From an uncultured beta proteobacterium (lineage in GTDB: Bacteria > Pseudomonadota > Gammaproteobacteria > Burkholderiales > Burkholderiaceae_C), in contig CAIRBF010000271.1 of the NCBI GenBank assembly GCA_903876715.1, positions 1 through 38,713 of the forward strand: a stretch of DNA of 38,713 nt, given 5' to 3'. The translations under genes and the position numbers were made by a program. This document shows positions 35,666 through 38,713 of this stretch, in pieces (within the stretch, counting starts at the first letter, position 1; each line of letters starts with the position of its first letter). A model generated the notes under the pieces. It did not search any database. It was given only the letters and a program-made list of their open reading frames with translations, and was not told where the DNA came from.

Positions 35666-36088
35666 TCAGCTCGGGCGCGCAGGCGTCGCCGCGAGGGCGC
35701 CTGGCTGCGGCGACAGCGTGCGCCAGGCGTCACGGATCTCGCGCACCAGACCCGTGATCTCGTCGAGCGATTCGACGTCGTTGTAGGCGTGCACATGCAC
35801 GAGACGCCGGATCACGTAGCTGTACAACTCGTCGAGGTTGCGTGCGACTTCGCCGCCGCGCTCGAAGTCCAGGCTGGACTGCAGTCCCAGCAAGATGCGC
35901 TGAACCTTGTTCACCTGAACGGACTTGGCCTGCGTCGACTGGTGCAGGATGTGCCCGCGCAGTGCAACCATGGCGTCGACCAGGCCGTCGAACAGCATCT
36001 GCGTCAGCTGTGCGCCGCGGGCGCCGGCCAGGCTGCTGGCGGCGTGGACGGAGCCGTAGCTCCTGATGGCGCGGGTCTGGTGCTGCAT
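35666..36088 (-). CDS. fliS: Flagellin export chaperone FliS
   Basis: 140 residues from the ATG at 36088, chosen because GGAGG lies five bases upstream and because the protein then begins MQHQTRAIRSYGSVHAAS, a typical FliS N-terminus ('Y--V---S'). A longer frame from 36145 exists but adds a non-conserved stretch across the ribosome site. The body is a four-helix bundle with the family features LTQMLFDGLVDAM, VQRILLGLQSSLDFERGGEVA and NLDELYSYVIRRL. FliS binds the C-terminus of flagellin and prevents early polymerisation before export. The usual partner fliD is not adjacent here; an unknown gene precedes it. Confidence 0.95.
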   Translation of the reverse strand: MQHQTRAIRSYGSVHAASSLAGARGAQLTQMLFDGLVDAMVALRGHILHQSTQAKSVQVNKVQRILLGLQSSLDFERGGEVARNLDELYSYVIRRLVHVHAYNDVESLDEITGLVREIRDAWRTLSPQPGALAATPARPS

Positions 36089-36093
36089 TCCAA

Positions 36094-36098
36094 CCTCC
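36094..36098 (-). promoter_or_regulatory. Ribosome binding site that fixes the fliS start
   Basis: GGAGG on the minus strand, five bases before the ATG at 36088. It lies inside the coding part of the longer alternative frame and so favours the shorter FliS. Confidence 0.8.
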
Positions 36099-36123
36099 GG
36101 GAATCGAATACGTCTTGTGAAAG

Positions 36124-36150
36124 GATTCGACTCGAGGGCCCGCAACTTGA
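36124..36150 (-). promoter_or_regulatory. Candidate sigma-28 (FliA) promoter for fliS
   Basis: Minus strand reads TCAAGTTG, 11 bases, GTCGAATC. Compared with TAAAGTTT-N11-GCCGATAA this is 6 of 8 in the -35 and 4 of 8 in the -10 (including the CGA core), with exact spacing. The start would be about 29 bases before the fliS ATG. It lies in the only sizeable gap (94 bases) of this gene group. Confidence 0.4.
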
Positions 36151-36182
36151 GCGCGGCCCGGCTGCTGCGACGCCCGGCCTGA

Positions 36183-36809
36183 TCAGCGCGTGAGTCTGGT
36201 GGTGTCAGGGGCCGGCAGGGACGGCGCGACTGGCTCCCCTGCGTCGGGGTCTGGCCCCATGAGCGTGTCCGACAGGCTGCTTCGCGCCTCCAGACGCGCC
36301 TTGCTGAACAGCTCGCGCACCGCCGCGTCCAGCGTCTGGCGCACGGAGGCCCATTGGGCCGGCCCCTGGGTCGCGAAGTCCTGCCCGCACTGATAGAAGA
36401 GTTGCGAGACGTTGGTCGGCAGCCACGACTCCACGCTGCCGCGGGCCGTGTTGATGCGCCGCGCGCTCTGCGGTGTCTGGAACTTGCCAGCCTGGCCGTC
36501 GCGGCGACCGTCCTCGAACAGGCCCTCGACGTGGCGTGTGAGCACGGGCTCGTAGCGCTGGCGCAGCATCGAATCCTCGATCGCGTCGAGTGCTGCCGCC
36601 TCGCTGGTCATCGCGTCCCAGAGGGCCCGGCCACTCAGGCTGCCGAAGGGTCCGGATGGCGCAGCGGCAGATGCCTGCGCGCCGCCCAGGCCTTTGACGG
36701 CCTCCATCGTGCTGCGCTCGATGCTGTTGACGCGGTCGATCAGGTAGATGGTCAGCACCAGCACCAGCAGCATGGCCAGCGCGATCAGCCCCAGGAGCAC
36801 GAGGTCCAT
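36183..36809 (-). CDS. Unknown membrane-anchored protein between fliA and fliS
   Basis: 208 residues. Residues 2-24 (DLVLLGLIALAMLLVLVLTI) form one membrane span at the very N-terminus, followed by a short helix (DRVNSIERSTMEAV) and a soluble domain of about 130 residues with ALWDAMTSEAA, IEDSMLRQRYEPVLTRHVEG, FYQCGQDFATQG and WASVRQTLDAAVRELF, then a Pro-rich end. I do not recognise the family. It starts seven bases after the preceding gene, in an apparent fliA operon, so a flagellar or motility role is likely by context only. The orientation of the soluble domain cannot be decided. Confidence 0.8.
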   Translation of the reverse strand: MDLVLLGLIALAMLLVLVLTIYLIDRVNSIERSTMEAVKGLGGAQASAAAPSGPFGSLSGRALWDAMTSEAAALDAIEDSMLRQRYEPVLTRHVEGLFEDGRRDGQAGKFQTPQSARRINTARGSVESWLPTNVSQLFYQCGQDFATQGPAQWASVRQTLDAAVRELFSKARLEARSSLSDTLMGPDPDAGEPVAPSLPAPDTTRLTR

Positions 36810-36816
36810 GACGAAC

Positions 36817-37344
36817 TCAAGGGTTCGTGGCGCGGCCGCCGTTGCCCGCTGGCGACGAGTCGTCCAGCTCGTCCCGCAGGAACTGCAGCACCTGGAACGG
36901 TTGCTCGAGCCGGAGTTCGATCAGGAACACCCGGTCGGCGAGGTCCTGCATCTGGACGATGGCTTGTTCGGCATTCATCTCGACGAGCTGGTACAGGCCG
37001 CCCAGGTCGAAGGCCCGCTGGGCGAATTCCTGCGGCAGGTAGACCCAGACCTGGCGGCCGCCGGCGGCCACGCGCTGGAACTCCGACGCCACCGGGGCGG
37101 GCGGGGCTTCCTTCCTCTCGACCAGGGCCCGTGCGGCCAAAGCCCGGTGCGAAGCCGTCTGCTCCGCGCCTTCGACGAAGGTCTTGTCGAGGTGGGCGCG
37201 GCACAGCAGCGCCATGCGTGTGCGCGCGCTGCGGGCGCTTTCGCGGTTGGCGCCCTGGCTGGCGGTGACCACCTTTTCGTAGGTGAGGCGGGCTTCGTCC
37301 TGGTCTTCGCCGGGGCCCGATGAGAACAGTCGCTTCAATATCAT
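36817..37344 (-). CDS. Unknown conserved-looking cytoplasmic protein downstream of fliA
   Basis: 175 residues from the ATG at 37344, 17 bases after the fliA stop. A TTG at 37365 overlapping the fliA stop (TTGA) would add seven residues; no ribosome site favours either. No signal peptide or membrane span is seen. The N-terminal half is helical and Arg/Ala-rich (ARLTYEKVVTASQGANRES, RMALLCRAHLDKTFVEG); the C-terminal half looks alpha/beta (RQVWVYLPQEFAQRAFDLGG, RVFLIELRLEQPFQVLQFLR). I do not recognise it. Tight spacing with fliA and the next unknown gene implies co-transcription. Confidence 0.75.
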   Translation of the reverse strand: MILKRLFSSGPGEDQDEARLTYEKVVTASQGANRESARSARTRMALLCRAHLDKTFVEGAEQTASHRALAARALVERKEAPPAPVASEFQRVAAGGRQVWVYLPQEFAQRAFDLGGLYQLVEMNAEQAIVQMQDLADRVFLIELRLEQPFQVLQFLRDELDDSSPAGNGGRATNP

Positions 37345-37361
37345 GGACGGTTTCGCAAGGG

Positions 37362-38075
37362 TCAAGGTGCAGGCTGCATCTGTGCGCGCAGCTTGCGGAT
37401 CAAGCCGGAAAGAATCTGGCTGACGCGGGATTCGGTGACTTCGAGGACCGCGCCGATCTCCTTCAGATTCAGCTCCTCGACGTAGTAGAGCTTGAGGACC
37501 AGGCGTTCGCGCTCGCTGAGTTCGTCGATGCTGCGAGCCAGCAGGTCGACCATCTGGTGGTGTTCCAGGAGCGCGTCCGGTTGCCGCTGGCCGTCGTCGG
37601 CGACGTTCAGGGCTTCTTCGTCGACGACCTCGATCGAATGGGTCTCGTAGCGGTGCGCGGCGTCGCGCTCCTTGTGGAACTGGGCCAGGTCCATGCCCAG
37701 GTGGGCGGCGACCTCGCTGGATCGCGCGCGCCGTCCCACCTGCCCGGACACCTCGTTGGCCGCGGCTTCCTCGGTGCGTTGGAATGCCACCGCCGAGCGC
37801 GGCATGCCCGTCATGCGGCGCACCTCGTCGACCATGGCGCCGCGGATGCGGCTGAGGGCGAAACGCTCGAACTCCTCGCCCTTGGCCGGATCGAAGGCTT
37901 GTGCGGCCTCGATCAGCCCGACCATGCCGACCTGCACCAGTTCTTCGGTGTCCATGAAGGGCGGCAGGCGCACCTTCAGGTGCACCGCGACCCGCTTGAC
38001 CATGGGCATGTGCTCCCGCACCAGCGCCTCGGTCACGCTGGGCGCGGGCCGATAGAGCTTCAAGGCGGCGTCCAT
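37362..38075 (-). CDS. fliA: Flagellar sigma factor FliA (sigma-28) with divergent region 2.4
   Basis: 237 residues from the ATG at 38075, normal FliA length; the frame runs on to 38282, but the extra N-terminus is not sigma-like and overlaps flhG. Region 2 is clear (MDTEELVQVGMVGLIEAAQA, SRIRGAMVDEVRR), and region 4 is textbook FliA (LSERERLVLKLYYVEELNLK, GAVLEVTESRVSQIL). The segment after region 2.3, usually 'DW-PRS-RR--REV', reads MTGMPRSAVAFQRTEEAA here. FliA directs late flagellar genes such as flagellin after FlgM export. It lies 22 bases after flhG. Confidence 0.95.
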   Translation of the reverse strand: MDAALKLYRPAPSVTEALVREHMPMVKRVAVHLKVRLPPFMDTEELVQVGMVGLIEAAQAFDPAKGEEFERFALSRIRGAMVDEVRRMTGMPRSAVAFQRTEEAAANEVSGQVGRRARSSEVAAHLGMDLAQFHKERDAAHRYETHSIEVVDEEALNVADDGQRQPDALLEHHQMVDLLARSIDELSERERLVLKLYYVEELNLKEIGAVLEVTESRVSQILSGLIRKLRAQMQPAP

Positions 38076-38097
38076 CCCGGTCTCGGATGCCCGCTGC

Positions 38098-38713
38098 TCA
38101 GGCGCTGGCGGACGGCAGCCCGACCATGCGCTGCAGCAGGAACTGGATGCGTCCGGAGGGCTTGAGTGCCGGGCCGAGTTCGACCACCCGCCCCGCCAGG
38201 CGCTTGAAACTCTGCGCCGCCGTGCTGCCGGGGGCATGGCGATTGACGGGCAGATAGCGCTCCTGTGCCGCCTGTACCGCATCGTCGCGCTCTATCGATC
38301 CGAGATAGCCCAGCTTTGCTCCGAGAAAGCGCTGCGCGACGTCGGCCATGTGGTTGAACAACTTGCGGCCATGGGCCTGGCTGTTGACCATGTTGGGCAG
38401 CAGATAGACGTCTTCGAGCCCCTCCTCGAGGGTCAGGATCTTCAACAAGCCGTAGGCGTCGGCGATCGAGGCCGGCTGGTCGCACACGACGACGAAGCGC
38501 CGCTGGCATGCGGCCATGAAGGAGACGACCGCCGGCGCGATGCCCGCGGCAACGTCCACCAGCAGGCAGTCCACCGGCTCGTCGAGGTCATCCATCAGGT
38601 GGATCACGGACGAGACCTGGGCCTCGTCCATCGACGCCAGCTCCCGCAGGCCCGAGGCGCCCGGGATGAGCCGCACGCCCGGGGCGGCATCGACGAGCAC
38701 CTCGGTCAGCGCC
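38098..38713 (-). CDS. flhG: FlhG/FleN-type MinD-like ATPase, 5' part outside window
   Basis: 204 residues are visible; the frame stays open to the right edge, so the N-terminal P-loop is missing from view. Seen motifs: PGVRLIPGASGL, the hydrophobic Asp strand DCLLVDVAAGIAPAVVSFM, VVCDQPASIADAYGLLKIL, then NMVNSQAHGRKLFNHM and AKLGYLGSIERDD. These are standard for the FlhG/FleN branch of MinD/ParA ATPases, which limits flagellar number, works with FlhF and, in some species, restrains the FleQ-type activator. Position before fliA matches the usual flhF-flhG-fliA order; flhF would lie to the right. Confidence 0.93.
   Translation of the reverse strand, partial: ALTEVLVDAAPGVRLIPGASGLRELASMDEAQVSSVIHLMDDLDEPVDCLLVDVAAGIAPAVVSFMAACQRRFVVVCDQPASIADAYGLLKILTLEEGLEDVYLLPNMVNSQAHGRKLFNHMADVAQRFLGAKLGYLGSIERDDAVQAAQERYLPVNRHAPGSTAAQSFKRLAGRVVELGPALKPSGRIQFLLQRMVGLPSASA

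Noticed and set aside
35666..36145. Longer FliS from the ATG at 36145
   Set aside because: The extra 19 residues are not FliS-like, and the strong GGAGG site sits right before the inner ATG at 36088.
36817..37365. TTG start at 37365 for the gene after fliA
   Set aside because: Possible because of the TTGA overlap, but TTG is rare and no ribosome site supports it; the ATG at 37344 was preferred with low certainty.
37362..38282. Longer FliA from 38282
   Set aside because: The added 69 residues are Arg/Ser/Pro-rich, not sigma-like, and overlap flhG; the start at 38075 gives normal FliA length.

Overview
The window is a very GC-rich stretch (about 70% by eye) with the codon use of a high-GC betaproteobacterium, most likely Burkholderiales of the Leptothrix/Rubrivivax/Ideonella kind. 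That placement rests on flagellar gene content and order and on protein style; nothing in the window proves the genus.

Left two thirds (2-27461, + strand). One reading frame runs from the left edge to 26605 without a stop. It encodes at least 8867 residues of a giant, modular, secreted or surface protein whose start lies outside the window. From left to right it holds the tail of a PA14-like domain; about six cadherin-like beta-sandwich repeats; a haemagglutinin-like beta-helix; about eleven copies of a ~185-residue repeat, many with EF-hand-like calcium loops; a long beta-rich region of unknown family; a short RTX block; more beta-sandwiches; a second Asp-box propeller carrying a discoidin-like domain; a second beta-helix; and a Gly/Pro-rich tail. 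Two paralogous Asp-box propellers are present. The first is inserted inside calcium repeat 6 and itself contains a triple repeat whose third copy contains a helical insert. The stop codon overlaps the start of a short HlyD/RND-type periplasmic adaptor gene with a near-perfect ribosome site, so the pair is probably an adhesin and part of its exporter.

Right third (27507-38713, - strand). This is a flagellar cluster. In transcription order it reads flhG (cut by the right edge), fliA, two unknown genes, fliS, a four-cysteine mini-protein, a sigma-54 activator with a degenerate receiver, fliE, fliF, fliG, fliH, fliI, fliJ. It encodes number control and the flagellar sigma factor (FlhG, FliA), a flagellin chaperone (FliS), a sigma-54 activator, the MS-ring and switch (FliE, FliF, FliG) and the export ATPase complex (FliH, FliI, FliJ). 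A strong sigma-54 promoter lies immediately before the activator gene, and a weaker sigma-28-like site precedes fliS. The cluster stops at fliJ and faces the adaptor gene across 45 bases filled by two overlapping GC hairpins; fliK and the fliL-R genes are not present.

The two halves encode opposite behaviours, surface attachment and swimming, but nothing in the sequence shows that they are co-regulated. No RNA genes, CRISPR arrays, insertion sequences or phage genes were seen.
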